This document shows positions 17,519-27,402 of a DNA stretch of 50,093 bases, piece after piece (the stretch's first letter is position 1; each line of letters begins with the position of its first letter). The DNA is from Stenotrophomonas sp. Ste86 (lineage in GTDB: Bacteria > Pseudomonadota > Gammaproteobacteria > Xanthomonadales > Xanthomonadaceae). The stretch is taken from contig NZ_JALJRW010000002.1 of the NCBI RefSeq assembly GCF_024519465.1, positions 281,878-331,970 on the forward strand, read 5' to 3'. A program made the position numbers and the translations under genes. Under the pieces are notes generated by a model, which was given only the letters and a program-made list of their open reading frames with translations, made no database searches and was not told the origin of the DNA.

Positions 17519-19351
17519 TCAATCGTGCTGGGTGCGCAACCCGTCCACGTCCAGGATCAGCGACATCCGTCCGTCGCCGATCAGGGTCGCCCCGGCATAG
17601 CCGCGCAGCCCGCGCAGTGCCTTGGGCAATGGCTTGATCACCACTTCCTCGCGGCCACGGACCTGGTCCACCACCAGCCCGAAGCGGGCTTCGCCGGCCT
17701 GCAGCACCACGATGGTGAGCAGCGGCGAGGCCGCCGGTTCCACCGCCAGCCAATGGCGCAGGTCCACCAGCGGCAGGGTGTGCGACTTGCGGTCCAGCAC
17801 GGCGCGGCCGTCGAACCAGCCCAGCGAGGTGTTGGGGGCGTGCAGCACCTCCATCACGCGCGCCAGCGGCAGGGCGTAGACGTCTTCGCCGGCCTGTACC
17901 AGCAGGGTCGGCAGGATCGCCAGGGTGAGCGGGACGCGGATCATGAAGCGGCTGCCGCGGCCCAGTTCGGACTGGATCTGGATCTGCCCGCTGAGTTCGC
18001 GGATGCGCGACTGCACCACGTCCATGCCGACGCCGCGGCCGGAAATGTCGGTCACTTCCTGCTTGGTCGAGAAGCCGGGCAGGAACACCAGGTGCAGGCA
18101 TTCCTCGCTGCTCAGGCGGGCGGCGGCTTCGGGATCGATCAGGCCCTTTTCGCGGGCCTTCTGGCGCAGCCGTTCCGGATCGATGCCGGCGCCGTCATCC
18201 TGCACCTCGATGCTGACGTAGTCGCCTTCCTGCTGCGCCGACAGGCGCACGTGGCCGTTGCGCGGCTTGCCTTGGGCTTCGCGCAGGTCCGGGGTTTCGA
18301 TGCCGTGGTCGATCGCGTTGCGCACCAGGTGCACCAGCGGATCGGCCAACGCCTCGACCAGGTTGCGGTCCAGTTCGGTTTCCGCGCCGACCAGCTCCAG
18401 TTCCACTTCCTTCTTCAGGTTGCGGGCCACGTCACGGGCAACCTTGGGGAAGCGCGAGAACACCTTGCCGACCGGCTGCATGCGGGTACGCATCACCGCT
18501 GACTGCAGGCGGGCGGTGGCGATATCCAGCGTGGACACGGCGCGGTCCAGCTCCTCATCGTGCAGGCGCGCGCGCAGGGTCTTGAGGCGGTTGCGCGAGA
18601 GCACCAGTTCGCCGATCAGGTTGACGATCGCGTCCAGGCGCTTGGTATCCACGCGCACGGTGTGCTCGGCTTCGGCGACCGGCTTGTTGGCGGCGGGCTT
18701 GGCCGCCGGTGCCGGCGCGGCGGCGGGGGCGCGCGGTGCCGGTGGTGCGGCGACAGCGCCGGGCTTGGCGCCGGGGGCGCCGCCGCCGTGCAGCTGGTCG
18801 AGCAGCGCTTCGAATTCGTCTTCGCCGATCAGGCCGTCGTCGGTCTTCTTCGGTGGTGTCACCGCCGTCGGTGCGGCGCCGCCGTGCAGGGTGTCCAGCA
18901 GGGCTTCGAATTCGTCGTCGGTGATCAGCCCGTCGCCGCCGGGCGCGGCGGCGGCCGGTGCCGGCACCGCCGGGCCGTTGACGTCGAACTGCGCGATCAG
19001 CTCCGGCGGTGCATAGCCCGGCTCGGTGCCGGCGGCGACCGAATCGAGCATGGACTGCAGGTAATCCAGCGACTGCTGGGCCGCATCGAAATGATGGGCC
19101 TGCAGCACCGCCTTGCCCGAGCGTGCCATGCCCAGGGTTTCCTCGGCGGCGTGGCACAGCTCGACCATGGCCTGGATGCCGAGGAAGCCGGCACCGCCCT
19201 TGAGCGTGTGGAAACCGCGGAACACCGCGTTGAGCTGGTCACTGTCCTGGGGCGACTGCTCCAGCGACACCAGCTGTTCGCCGAGGCGATCCAGGATTTC
19301 CTGGGCCTCGAGGATGAAATCGGCAGCAATATCGTCTGGAACAGCACTCAT
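17519..19351 (-). CDS. cheA: Flagellar chemotaxis histidine kinase CheA
   Basis: A 610-residue kinase of the main flagellar chemotaxis system. The phosphotransfer domain has FHTLKGG with His48. No classical P2 domain is seen. Instead a Pro/Ala-rich linker carries two copies of an acidic motif, at about 140-158 and 172-190, with the core DEFEALLDxLHGG. P3, the ATP-binding domain (HLVRNAIDHG, DDGAGI, GRGVGMDVV) and a CheW-like C-terminus follow. The repeats resemble the FliM CheY-binding peptide and may recruit CheY or the ParC/ParP system. The gene follows cheZ with a four-base gap and precedes motA. cheB, found next in the Pseudomonas order, is absent. Confidence 0.96.
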   Translation of the reverse strand: MSAVPDDIAADFILEAQEILDRLGEQLVSLEQSPQDSDQLNAVFRGFHTLKGGAGFLGIQAMVELCHAAEETLGMARSGKAVLQAHHFDAAQQSLDYLQSMLDSVAAGTEPGYAPPELIAQFDVNGPAVPAPAAAAPGGDGLITDDEFEALLDTLHGGAAPTAVTPPKKTDDGLIGEDEFEALLDQLHGGGAPGAKPGAVAAPPAPRAPAAAPAPAAKPAANKPVAEAEHTVRVDTKRLDAIVNLIGELVLSRNRLKTLRARLHDEELDRAVSTLDIATARLQSAVMRTRMQPVGKVFSRFPKVARDVARNLKKEVELELVGAETELDRNLVEALADPLVHLVRNAIDHGIETPDLREAQGKPRNGHVRLSAQQEGDYVSIEVQDDGAGIDPERLRQKAREKGLIDPEAAARLSSEECLHLVFLPGFSTKQEVTDISGRGVGMDVVQSRIRELSGQIQIQSELGRGSRFMIRVPLTLAILPTLLVQAGEDVYALPLARVMEVLHAPNTSLGWFDGRAVLDRKSHTLPLVDLRHWLAVEPAASPLLTIVVLQAGEARFGLVVDQVRGREEVVIKPLPKALRGLRGYAGATLIGDGRMSLILDVDGLRTQHD

Positions 19352-19355
19352 GGTT

Positions 19356-19970
19356 TTACAGCCCCAAATCGGAAAGCAGGTCGTCAGCGTCGACCTGTGA
19401 CACCTGGTGGCGATCCAGGCCGCTCACGGCCGGGCCGGCCAGGCCGTTGTCGCGCTTGTGCGCGTTGTCGTCCTGCGGCGGCAGGCCCAGCGCACCGAAG
19501 CCCTCATGCACGCGGCGCACGATGCCGACCACGCGGCGGATGATCTGCCCGGTGAGGTCCTGGTAGCTCTGGGTGAGCGCGATCTCGGTGAGGTTGTGGC
19601 GGATCTTGTCCAGCTGCTGGTCCTGGTCGGCCGTCAACCCGTTGGCGCGCAGCTGCTCGGTGAGCGCGCGGCATTCCTCGGCCAGGTCCAGGGTGCGGTG
19701 GGTGGCCTGTTCGGTCATCGCCACCACGTGGTCCAGGCGCGCGCAGGCATCGTCCAGCTCGCCGGCTTCGCTGGGCAGGCTGGGCAGTTCGCCCAATGCC
19801 TGGCCCAGTTCGCGGGCGAGCCGGTTCAGCCCGGCCATCATCGGCTGGGTGCGCAGCGCGGCCAGGGCGTCGATTTCCCGACGCCAGCCGGCTTCATCGC
19901 CGCTTTCCAGCGCGGCCAGGGCATCCTGCAGGCGCTGCACCAGCGCCGATTTGTCGCGAAGGGTTTCCAT
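19356..19970 (-). CDS. cheZ: CheY phosphatase CheZ
   Basis: A 204-residue protein that removes phosphate from CheY-P. It is mostly helical, with the catalytic signature SYQDLTGQ placing Asp138 and Gln142 where Escherichia coli has Asp143 and Gln147. The C-terminal tail VDADDLLSDLGL is the CheY-binding helix. It overlaps the cheY stop by one base (TGATG). Confidence 0.95.
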   Translation of the reverse strand: METLRDKSALVQRLQDALAALESGDEAGWRREIDALAALRTQPMMAGLNRLARELGQALGELPSLPSEAGELDDACARLDHVVAMTEQATHRTLDLAEECRALTEQLRANGLTADQDQQLDKIRHNLTEIALTQSYQDLTGQIIRRVVGIVRRVHEGFGALGLPPQDDNAHKRDNGLAGPAVSGLDRHQVSQVDADDLLSDLGL

Positions 19971-20362
19971 CAGGCGCTCGCCGCCAGGCGTTCGAAGATC
20001 TTGCCCAGCTTTTCTTCCAGGGTCTGGGCGGTGAACGGCTTGATGATGTAGCCGTTGACGCCGGACTGGGCCGCTTCGATGATCTGCTCGCGCTTGGCTT
20101 CAGCGGTCACCATCAGCACCGGCAACGTCTTGAGCTTGGCGTCGGCACGGATCGCCTTGAGCAGGTCGATGCCGGTCATCACCGGCATGTTCCAGTCGGT
20201 GACCACGAAATCGAACGACTGGCTCTGCAACAGAGACAGTGCGGCATGCCCGTCCTCGGCTTCGGCCGTATTGGTGAAGCCCAGATCGCCCAGCAGGTTC
20301 TTGACGATACGACGCATGGTCGAGAAGTCGTCGACGATCAGGATACGCATGTTCTTGTTCAA
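19970..20362 (-). CDS. cheY: Flagellar motor response regulator CheY
   Basis: A 130-residue receiver. The acidic pair DD is at residues 11-12, phosphoacceptor Asp56 lies in [12 protein letters not shown], switch Thr85 in MVTAEAK and Lys107 in IIKPF. It is the close match to enterobacterial CheY and sits between fliA and cheZ as in Pseudomonas. When phosphorylated it should bind FliM and change rotation. It is preceded by a 16-base gap after fliA. Confidence 0.97.
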   Translation of the reverse strand: MNKNMRILIVDDFSTMRRIVKNLLGDLGFTNTAEAEDGHAALSLLQSQSFDFVVTDWNMPVMTGIDLLKAIRADAKLKTLPVLMVTAEAKREQIIEAAQSGVNGYIIKPFTAQTLEEKLGKIFERLAASA

Positions 20363-20378
20363 AGCACTTTCCTCGGTA

Positions 20379-21125
20379 TCAATGGTTCTCGAGGCCGGCG
20401 TCGGCCGCCTCGAAGATCTTCAGTCGGCCACGCAGGCGCAATACCGCCTGGCCGTGGATCTGGCAGACACGCGACTCGCTCACACCGAGTACCGCGCCGA
20501 TCTCCTTCAGATTCAGTTCCTGCTCGTAGTACAGCGACAGCACCAGCTGTTCGCGCTCGGGCAGCAGCCCGATCGCATTGCCCAGCTCGCGGCCGAACTC
20601 GCCGCGTTCGAGCACCTGCTGCGGGGTCGGGCCACCCTGGGCGACGGTGTCCAGCTCGCCCTGGTCTTCAATGCGGGACTCCAGGCTCAGCACCTGGCCG
20701 CGTGCGGCGTCTTCCATCAGCCGCAGGTAGTCGGGCAGGGGCATGTCCATCGCGGCGGCCACCTCGGTGGCGCTGGCGGCGCGGCCGGTACTCTGTTCCA
20801 GGCGACGGATGGTGGAGGCGGCATCGCGGGCACGGCGGTGCACCGAACGCGGCACCCAGTCGCCGCGTCGGATCTCGTCGATCATCGAGCCGCGGATGCG
20901 GATCGAGGCGTAGGTCTCGAACGAGGCGCCCTGGTCGGCATCGTAGCTGCGCGAAGCCTCGATCAGGCCCATCATGCCGGCCTGGATCAGGTCATCCACT
21001 TCCACGCTGGCCGGCAGGCGCGCGGCAAGGTGGTGGGCGATGCGCCGGACCAGGTCGGAGTGCTGTGCGATGCACTCGTTGGCGGCCGTGCGCTGGACTT
21101 CTTTGTATCTTGCGGCGCCTTTCAT
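20379..21125 (-). CDS. fliA: Flagellar sigma factor FliA (sigma-28)
   Basis: A 248-residue sigma factor that directs late flagellar and chemotaxis promoters. Region 2 is seen in [14 protein letters not shown] and [19 protein letters not shown] (read in parts), region 3 near 115-150, and region 4 in [19 protein letters not shown]. Its ATG overlaps the flhG stop by four bases. Seven FliA-like sites in this window are its predicted targets. The anti-sigma factor FlgM is not encoded in the window. Confidence 0.97.
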   Translation of the reverse strand: MKGAARYKEVQRTAANECIAQHSDLVRRIAHHLAARLPASVEVDDLIQAGMMGLIEASRSYDADQGASFETYASIRIRGSMIDEIRRGDWVPRSVHRRARDAASTIRRLEQSTGRAASATEVAAAMDMPLPDYLRLMEDAARGQVLSLESRIEDQGELDTVAQGGPTPQQVLERGEFGRELGNAIGLLPEREQLVLSLYYEQELNLKEIGAVLGVSESRVCQIHGQAVLRLRGRLKIFEAADAGLENH

Positions 21126-22009
21126 GCGGTCACCCCGCGTTGCTTGAGGATGCGTTCCAGGAAGAATTCGACCCCGCCACGTGGCTCGGTCGGTGCCTGC
21201 CAGCGGGCGGTGCGGCGGGCGATCTCGGTGATGGCCAGCGCGGCCGGGCTGGACGGGTAGGCCTTGACCACCGGCTGCTGGCGCTGCACCGACAGGCGCA
21301 GCCAGTCGTCCTGCGGCACGCAGCCGAGGTAGTTCAGCGACACATCGGCGAGGAACTTCTCGCAGACCCGGGTCAGTTTTTCGTACAGCACGCGGCCTTC
21401 GTTCGGGTCACGGACCATGTTGGCCACCACCTGGATGCGGTCCACGCCGCGCTCGCGCGAGAGCACCTTGATCAGCGCGTAGGCGTCGGTAATGGAGGCC
21501 GGCTCGTCGCAGACCACCACCACGGTATCCTGCGCGGCCTGGCAGAAGGTCAGCACGCCATCGGTGATGCCCGCGGCGGTGTCCACCACCATGAAGTCCA
21601 GCTCGCGCTCCAGTTCGGAGAACACGTTGACCAGGCCGACGTGTTCGGCCGGCTGCAGTTCGGCCATGTGGCGGCGACCGGACGCGGCCGGTACCACCAG
21701 TACGCCGCCCGGGCCCTCCAGGATCACTTCTTCCAAGGTGCAGCGCCCGGCGACGAGGTCGGCCAGGGTCAGCTTGGGCTGCAGGCCCAGGATCACATCG
21801 ATGTTGGCCAGCCCGAGGTCGGCATCCAGCAGCAGCGTGCGCTTGCCCATGTCGGCCAGCGCCACGGCCAGGTTGGCCGAGACGTTGGTCTTGCCCACGC
21901 CGCCCTTGCCGCCGGTGACGGCGATGGTGCGCACAGGGCCCAGCGGCTGGCTGCGGGTGGCAGACAGCGGGAAGGTCTTGGTCAGCTTGGCGTACTCACG
22001 CGACGGCAT
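21122..22009 (-). CDS. flhG: Flagellar number ATPase FlhG (FleN)
   Basis: A 295-residue MinD/ParA-type ATPase that restrains flagellar number and antagonises FleQ in pseudomonads. The deviant Walker A is VTGGKGGVGKT (residues 31-41), with LLLDADLGLANID after it. The ATG at 22009 has a GGAG site about ten bases upstream and overlaps the flhF stop by 14 bases, so the longer frame is unlikely. Confidence 0.95.
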   Translation of the reverse strand: MPSREYAKLTKTFPLSATRSQPLGPVRTIAVTGGKGGVGKTNVSANLAVALADMGKRTLLLDADLGLANIDVILGLQPKLTLADLVAGRCTLEEVILEGPGGVLVVPAASGRRHMAELQPAEHVGLVNVFSELERELDFMVVDTAAGITDGVLTFCQAAQDTVVVVCDEPASITDAYALIKVLSRERGVDRIQVVANMVRDPNEGRVLYEKLTRVCEKFLADVSLNYLGCVPQDDWLRLSVQRQQPVVKAYPSSPAALAITEIARRTARWQAPTEPRGGVEFFLERILKQRGVTA

Positions 22010-23759
22010 GGTTGAACTCCGGGTTGCAGGGCATATCGGCCGCGCGGCGCAAATCTTCAAGGCGAAGTACAAGATTGGCGGCACTGGCCCGGTGCAGGTC
22101 TTCGGGAACGTCCTGGCCATCGGTGACCCAGGTGATCGGCAGGCGGTGGTCCACGGCCACCGACAGGGCGGTGCCGAAGCGGCCGGTTTCGTCCAGCTTG
22201 CTCAGCACCACGCCCTGCGGGTTGGCGGCGCTGAAGCGGCGGACAACCTCGTCCATGTCGCCGAAGCTGGTGTTGGCCGGCAGCACCAGCAGGGTGCGGA
22301 TCTGCTCGGCGGCGCGCAGCCACTGCAGCTGGGCGGCCAGGGCGCGGTCACGCGGACCCAGCCCGGCGGTGTCGATCAGCACCAGCTTGTAGTCCTTCAG
22401 GCGCTCCAGCAGCCGGTTCAGGTCGCTGCCGCTGCTGGCCTCGTGCACGGCGATGCCAAGCTGACGGCCGAAGCCGTACAGCTGCTCGCGGGCGCCGATG
22501 CGACCGGTGTCGGTGGTGACCAGGGCAACGTCGCGGGCGGCGTGCTTCTCGGCGAAGCGCGAGGCCAGCTTGGCAATGGTGGTGGTCTTGCCGGCGCCGG
22601 TCGGGCCGACCAGGGCGATCACGCCGCCGGCCTCGAGCGGATCGACCGGGGCGATCGGCAGCTTCCTGGACAGCAGGCCCAGCATCAGCCCGCGGCCACG
22701 GTGGGCTTCGGTGTCCAGCGGAATCTGCATGGCCACGTCGCGGCTGATGCCGGCGTCGAAGCCGTATTCGTCCATCAGGTCCAGCGCGGCGGCACGCACC
22801 GGCGCGCCGCGCAGGCGCTCGTCGGTGAAGCGGTGCATTTCGCGTTCGATGACCTGGCGCATGCCGGCCACTTCGTGGCGCAGCTGGCGGATCTCTTCGT
22901 CATCGCGCGGCACCATCATCAGTTCGGTGGTCACCGGCAGCGGCTGGGCCTGCGCCGGTTCGGCGGCGGCCAGCGGCGCCGGCGCCTGCAGCGCGGTCTC
23001 AACCGGCGGAGCCAGTACGGCAGGCACCGGGGTGGGCAAGGCCTCGACGATGGGGGCGGCCATCGGAGTGAGCTCGACCGGCACCGCCATGCTGACCGGC
23101 AGCGGCGGCATGGCGACCTGCGCGGCCGGCACGTGCATCTGGAAGTGCGGCTCATCGTCCATCGGCGGATCGATGATGAAGCGGGCGCGGTTGATCGGGG
23201 CCGGGGCAGCGACGGCGGCCGGTGCAGCGACGGCGATCGCCACGGCGGGCTCGTCCTGCGCCATCGCAGCGGCGGCGGCCTGTTCGACATTGAAGGGGGC
23301 GAAGATCTGTTCCGGCAGCGACGCTGCGGCCATCGACGGTGCGCTGGCGTGGGCCAGGGTGGCGGCGAAACCGCTGCTGCCGCGCGGCGGCACGATTTCG
23401 TTGGCCGAATCCAGGGTGCGACCGGTCGCGCCGACGGCGGCGCGGGCCAGGGCGGCCACGGCCGAGGTGGTGGCGGCCACCGGTTCCGGCGCGGCGGCGG
23501 CGGGCCGGCGACGGGTCACTGCGGCAATGACTGCATCGGCGGCATTGCGCGGACGCGGCACCGGCGGCGGCGCGACATCCTTGCGTGCCGCTTCCAGCGC
23601 ACGCTGCACCGCGCCTTCGTCGTAGTTCGCCGCCGCCACGATTTCGACGCCTTCCTCGATCCGCCGGTTGGACAGGATCACCGCATCAGGACCATGTTCC
23701 TTGCGCACCAGGTTCATGGCCGAGCGCATATCGGAGGCGACGAAGCGTTTGATTTTCAT
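21996..23759 (-). CDS. flhF: Polar flagellar assembly GTPase FlhF
   Basis: A 587-residue SRP-type GTPase that marks the pole for flagellar assembly. The family N-terminus MKIKRFVASDM fixes the start at 23759. Residues about 65-280 form a long Ala/Pro-rich basic-to-neutral linker. The N and G domains follow, with GPTGAGKT at 385-392, DTAGLGPRD and SKLDET. It lies 152 bases after flhA; that gap shows no RpoN or FliA site. Confidence 0.95.
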   Translation of the reverse strand: MKIKRFVASDMRSAMNLVRKEHGPDAVILSNRRIEEGVEIVAAANYDEGAVQRALEAARKDVAPPPVPRPRNAADAVIAAVTRRRPAAAAPEPVAATTSAVAALARAAVGATGRTLDSANEIVPPRGSSGFAATLAHASAPSMAAASLPEQIFAPFNVEQAAAAAMAQDEPAVAIAVAAPAAVAAPAPINRARFIIDPPMDDEPHFQMHVPAAQVAMPPLPVSMAVPVELTPMAAPIVEALPTPVPAVLAPPVETALQAPAPLAAAEPAQAQPLPVTTELMMVPRDDEEIRQLRHEVAGMRQVIEREMHRFTDERLRGAPVRAAALDLMDEYGFDAGISRDVAMQIPLDTEAHRGRGLMLGLLSRKLPIAPVDPLEAGGVIALVGPTGAGKTTTIAKLASRFAEKHAARDVALVTTDTGRIGAREQLYGFGRQLGIAVHEASSGSDLNRLLERLKDYKLVLIDTAGLGPRDRALAAQLQWLRAAEQIRTLLVLPANTSFGDMDEVVRRFSAANPQGVVLSKLDETGRFGTALSVAVDHRLPITWVTDGQDVPEDLHRASAANLVLRLEDLRRAADMPCNPEFNHAVA

Positions 23760-23911
23760 GCTGTGGTACCGGGACTGGGGCGGCGGAGTAGTCGAAGGGA
23801 AGCGCTGGTTGTCGGTGGTCTGCACGGTCCGGGTTTCCCTTTATGTCCTGCTGCGTTGATATCGAATGGGGTGTGTCTGTTTTCTGGCGCGTTGCCGTCG
23901 GCGTTCCGGCG

Positions 23912-26020
23912 TCAGCTGATCGTGCCGACCAGCTTCAAGCGTTTGTCCTCGGGCACCTCGCTGTAGGCCAGCACCGACAGCGAGGGGACGCTGTGGCGCA
24001 CCAGCCGTGCCAGCGCGGCACGTACCGGGCCGGGAACCAGCACGACCGCGGGCTCGTTCTTCGCTTCCTGCTTGCTGACACAATCGGCCAGACTTTGATG
24101 CAGTCGCTCGGCGAGTCCGGGTTCCAGTGCAGCGCCGTTGCCCTGTGTGGACTCCTGCAAGACGCGTTCCAGTTGCGGGTTGAGGGTGAACACTGGCAGC
24201 TCGGCGGACATCCCGGCGATCTCCTGCACGATGAAACGTCCCAGCGCGTTGCGCACCGCGGCGGTCAGTACCGTCGGGTCCTGGCTGACCGGCGCGTTCT
24301 CCACCAGCGATTCGACGATCTTGCGCAGCTGGCGGATCGGGATGCGCTCGATGAGCAGGTTCTGCAGCACGCGCACCACGGCCGACAGCGGCAGCGATTT
24401 GGGGGTGAGGTCTTCCACCAGCTTGGGCGCGCTCTTGGCCAGGTTGGCCAGCAGCTGCTGCACTTCCTCGTGGCCGAGCAGTTCCGGGGCGTGTTCGCGG
24501 ATCAGGTGCGACAGGTGGGTGGCCACCACCGTGGCCGGATCGACCACCGTGTAGCCCATCGATTCGGCATGCGCACGCTGGTGCGGCTGGATCCAGGTGG
24601 CGTCCAGCCCGAAGGCGGGGTCCTTGCCGGCAATCCCCTCCAGCGTGCCCAGCGCGCTGCCCGGGTCCAGTGCCAGCTCGCGGTCGGGATGGATGTCGGC
24701 GGTGGCCACCGGCACGCCGTGGATCAGCAGGCGGTACCCGCTGGCCGGCAGCTCCAGGTTGTCGCGGATGTGCACCGAGGGGATCAGGAAGCCGATGTCG
24801 TGGGTGAGCTTGCGGCGCACGCCCTTGATGCGCGCCATCAACTCGCCGCCCTGGTTCTTGTCCACCAGCGGGATCAGCCGGTAGCCCACTTCCAGGCCGA
24901 GCGGATCGACCGGGCGCAGTTCGTCCCAGGTCAGTTCGGCAGTGGGCGAGGGCGTGGCACCGGGCAGGCCCAGGGCGTCGCTGCGACCGGCGGCCGGGGT
25001 CTCGGCGGCACGTGCAGCGGCGTTGCTCTTCTTCCAGGCCTTCCAGGCCACGAAGCCCAGGATCGCGGCCAGCGTCAAGAAGGCGACGTTGGGCATGCCC
25101 GGGACCAGGCCGACCACGCCCATGATCGCCGCGGCGATGGTCAGTGCCCGGTACTGGCCGAACACCTGGCCCATCATGGCCTGGGCCATGTCCTGCGAGC
25201 GCGAGGCGCGGGTGACCAGCATCGCCACCGCCGAGGACACCAGCAGGGCGGGCAGCTGCGCCACCAGGCCGTCACCGATGGACAGCAGGGTGTAGGTTGC
25301 GGCGGCTTCGCCGAACGGCATGCCGTGCTGGAGCACGCCCACCGCCAGGCCGCCGAGCAGGTTGATGAACAGGATCAGGATGCCGGCGATGGCGTCGCCG
25401 CGGATGAACTTGCTGGCACCGTCCATCGCACCGTAGAAGTCGGCTTCCTCGCGCACTTCCTCGCGCCGGGCCTTGGCCTCCTCGCGCGTCAGCAAACCGG
25501 CGTTGAGGTCGGCATCGATGGCCATCTGCTTGCCGGGCATGGCATCGAGGATGAAGCGGGCGGTCACTTCGGACACGCGCCCGGCGCCCTTGGTGATGAC
25601 CACGAAGTTGATGATGGTCAGGATCGCGAACACCACGATGCCGACGGCGTAGTTGCCGCCGATCACGAACTCGCCGAAGGCGGCGATCACCTTGCCGGCT
25701 GCCTCGTGGCCGTTCTGGCCGTTGAGCAGGATCACGCGGGTGGAGGCCACGTTCAGCGCCAGCCGCAGCATGGTGGTGATCAGCAGCACGATCGGGAAGA
25801 TGGTGAAGTCCAGCGGCCGCTTCACGTACACCACCGCCAGCAGCACCATCAGCGAGATGGCGATGTTGAAGGTGAACAGCGCGTCCAGCACCGGCGCGGC
25901 CAGCGGCACCACCACCATGGCCAGCAGCGCCAGCACGATCAGGGGCGCGCCCAGGCCGTTGCGGATCATGTCCAGGGCCTTGCGCGCGTTCATGCCGGCG
26001 CTGGCGGGCTGGGCGCTCAT
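23912..26020 (-). CDS. flhA: Flagellar export gate protein FlhA
   Basis: A 702-residue core part of the flagellar type III export gate. About eight membrane segments fill the first 330 residues (VDALFT... region, VLLAVVYV, IFPIVLLITTMLRLALN), with the conserved FHIPEP-family stretch DAMPGKQMAIDADLNAG. The soluble nonameric-ring domain covers about 350-702. Its ATG overlaps the flhB stop by four bases, so the pair is coupled. Confidence 0.97.
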   Translation of the reverse strand: MSAQPASAGMNARKALDMIRNGLGAPLIVLALLAMVVVPLAAPVLDALFTFNIAISLMVLLAVVYVKRPLDFTIFPIVLLITTMLRLALNVASTRVILLNGQNGHEAAGKVIAAFGEFVIGGNYAVGIVVFAILTIINFVVITKGAGRVSEVTARFILDAMPGKQMAIDADLNAGLLTREEAKARREEVREEADFYGAMDGASKFIRGDAIAGILILFINLLGGLAVGVLQHGMPFGEAAATYTLLSIGDGLVAQLPALLVSSAVAMLVTRASRSQDMAQAMMGQVFGQYRALTIAAAIMGVVGLVPGMPNVAFLTLAAILGFVAWKAWKKSNAAARAAETPAAGRSDALGLPGATPSPTAELTWDELRPVDPLGLEVGYRLIPLVDKNQGGELMARIKGVRRKLTHDIGFLIPSVHIRDNLELPASGYRLLIHGVPVATADIHPDRELALDPGSALGTLEGIAGKDPAFGLDATWIQPHQRAHAESMGYTVVDPATVVATHLSHLIREHAPELLGHEEVQQLLANLAKSAPKLVEDLTPKSLPLSAVVRVLQNLLIERIPIRQLRKIVESLVENAPVSQDPTVLTAAVRNALGRFIVQEIAGMSAELPVFTLNPQLERVLQESTQGNGAALEPGLAERLHQSLADCVSKQEAKNEPAVVLVPGPVRAALARLVRHSVPSLSVLAYSEVPEDKRLKLVGTIS

Positions 26021-27147
26021 GGGCGGCCTCCCTTGCCGAATTCATCCACATCGATGCTGGGCGCAGCCGGCATCGGCCCGCCGCGCCAGGTGCGCAGCTG
26101 GTACACGTAGGACAGAACCTGGGCCACGGCCGAATACAGTCTCACGGGAATTTCCTTTCCAAGTTGACCTTCCCGATACAAGGCGCGTGCCAAAGGCGGG
26201 GCGGAGACGATGGCGACCTTGTTGCCGTCGGCCACTTCACGGATGCGCAGGGCGGTTTCGTCCACGCCCAAGGCCACCACGGTGGGGGCGCCCATCTTGC
26301 CGCCCTCGTATTTGAGGGCCACCGCGTAGTGGGTGGGGTTGACCACCACCACGTCGGCGGTGGGCACCGCTTCCATCATCCGGCGGTTGGACAGCTGCTG
26401 CTGCAGCTGGCGGATGCGGCCCTTCACCTCGGGGCTGCCTTCGCTTTCCTTCATTTCCCGGCGCAGCTCTTCCCGGGTCATCTTGAGCTTGCGCATCCAG
26501 TTCCAGCGCTGGTACGGCGCATCGATGGCGGCCAGCAGCATCATGGCCCCGCCGGTGGCCAGCATCAGCTTCAGGGTGAAGCCCAGGCCGTGCACCATGG
26601 CCGCTTCCAGGGGCTGGTTGAGCAGGTCGCGCAGCGGGCGGATGCCATGCCACACCACCAGCCCGGCGGCGGTGCCGACAAAGGCGATGCGCAGCAGCGA
26701 CTTGGTGAATTCGGCGATCGCCTCCGGGCCGTACAGGCGCTTCAGGCCGGCCATCGGGCTGAGCCGGGTCAGGTCGGGCATCAGCGACTTGTTGGACCAG
26801 CGCAGCCCGCCCATCACCACCGGCGCCAGGAAACTGGCCAGCAGGCAGATCAGCACCAGTGGCCACATCGCCAGCAGCAACTGCAGCAGCAACTGGCCGA
26901 AGTGGCCAAACAGCGCCTGGGGGTGCATGCGCAGGCCAGGCTCCGGGCTCAGTGCCAGCTTCATCCAGTCCTTGGCGCCAGTGCTGATGCTGCCCGAGTA
27001 GGCCATCAGGGCCAGCACGCCGGCACCGAACACCGCAGCGGTGGCCAACTCCCGCGAACGCGGGATATTGCCCTGCTCGCGGGCATCGCGCAGGCGCTTT
27101 TCGGTAGGGAGCTCGGTCTTTTCGCCGGCTTGTTCGTTTTCGGACAT
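26017..27147 (-). CDS. flhB: Flagellar export switch protein FlhB
   Basis: A 376-residue membrane protein that switches export from rod/hook to filament substrates. The N-terminus SENEQAGEKTELPTEKR is typical. Four membrane segments cover about 30-215. The autocleavage motif NPTHYAVAL is intact in the cytoplasmic domain. The ATG at 27147 is preferred; a GTG at 27156 is in frame. An RpoN site (27181-27196) and a strong 13-bp inverted repeat lie directly upstream. Confidence 0.96.
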   Translation of the reverse strand: MSENEQAGEKTELPTEKRLRDAREQGNIPRSRELATAAVFGAGVLALMAYSGSISTGAKDWMKLALSPEPGLRMHPQALFGHFGQLLLQLLLAMWPLVLICLLASFLAPVVMGGLRWSNKSLMPDLTRLSPMAGLKRLYGPEAIAEFTKSLLRIAFVGTAAGLVVWHGIRPLRDLLNQPLEAAMVHGLGFTLKLMLATGGAMMLLAAIDAPYQRWNWMRKLKMTREELRREMKESEGSPEVKGRIRQLQQQLSNRRMMEAVPTADVVVVNPTHYAVALKYEGGKMGAPTVVALGVDETALRIREVADGNKVAIVSAPPLARALYREGQLGKEIPVRLYSAVAQVLSYVYQLRTWRGGPMPAAPSIDVDEFGKGGRP

Positions 27148-27151
27148 GGGC

Positions 27152-27184
27152 TGCACGACACGGGGGGACTACCCGTGTCGTGCA
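27152..27184. promoter_or_regulatory. 13-bp perfect inverted repeat over the flhB promoter and leader
   Basis: The arms at 27152-27164 and 27172-27184 are exact reverse complements with a seven-base spacer. The element overlaps the -12 box, the predicted RNA start and the leader, ending five bases before the ATG at 27147. It could be an operator or a leader hairpin that covers the ribosome site. No T tract follows. Confidence 0.6.
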
Positions 27185-27196
27185 AGAACCGTTCCG
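27181..27196 (-). promoter_or_regulatory. RpoN (sigma-54) promoter of flhB
   Basis: The minus strand reads CGGAAC, five bases, TTGCA. The GG-N10-GC spacing is exact; A replaces C at one -24 position. Confidence 0.65.
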
Positions 27197-27234
27197 TGAC
27201 GGGGGCCGGCCACCCACGGCCGCGCGCGATCCGG

Positions 27235-27256
27235 GTAGTGCCGGCCGCTGGCCGGC
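27235..27256 (+). repeat. SMAG palindrome between flhB and the MHYT gene
   Basis: GTAGTGCCGGCC followed by GCTGGCCGGC. It lies in the 255-base gap; the remainder of the gap shows no gene. Confidence 0.75.
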
Positions 27257-27402
27257 TCCAGGCGATGCCTCAAGGTCCCATGGACAATCCGCCAGCGGCC
27301 GGGACCGATCCTGGCGCGCTGGTTGCCTGCCGCCGGCCGCGTTCAATGGTCATGCCAACCTCGAACGTTTGCCGAAGATCGGCAGTCGGGTGCGGCGCGA
27401 CC

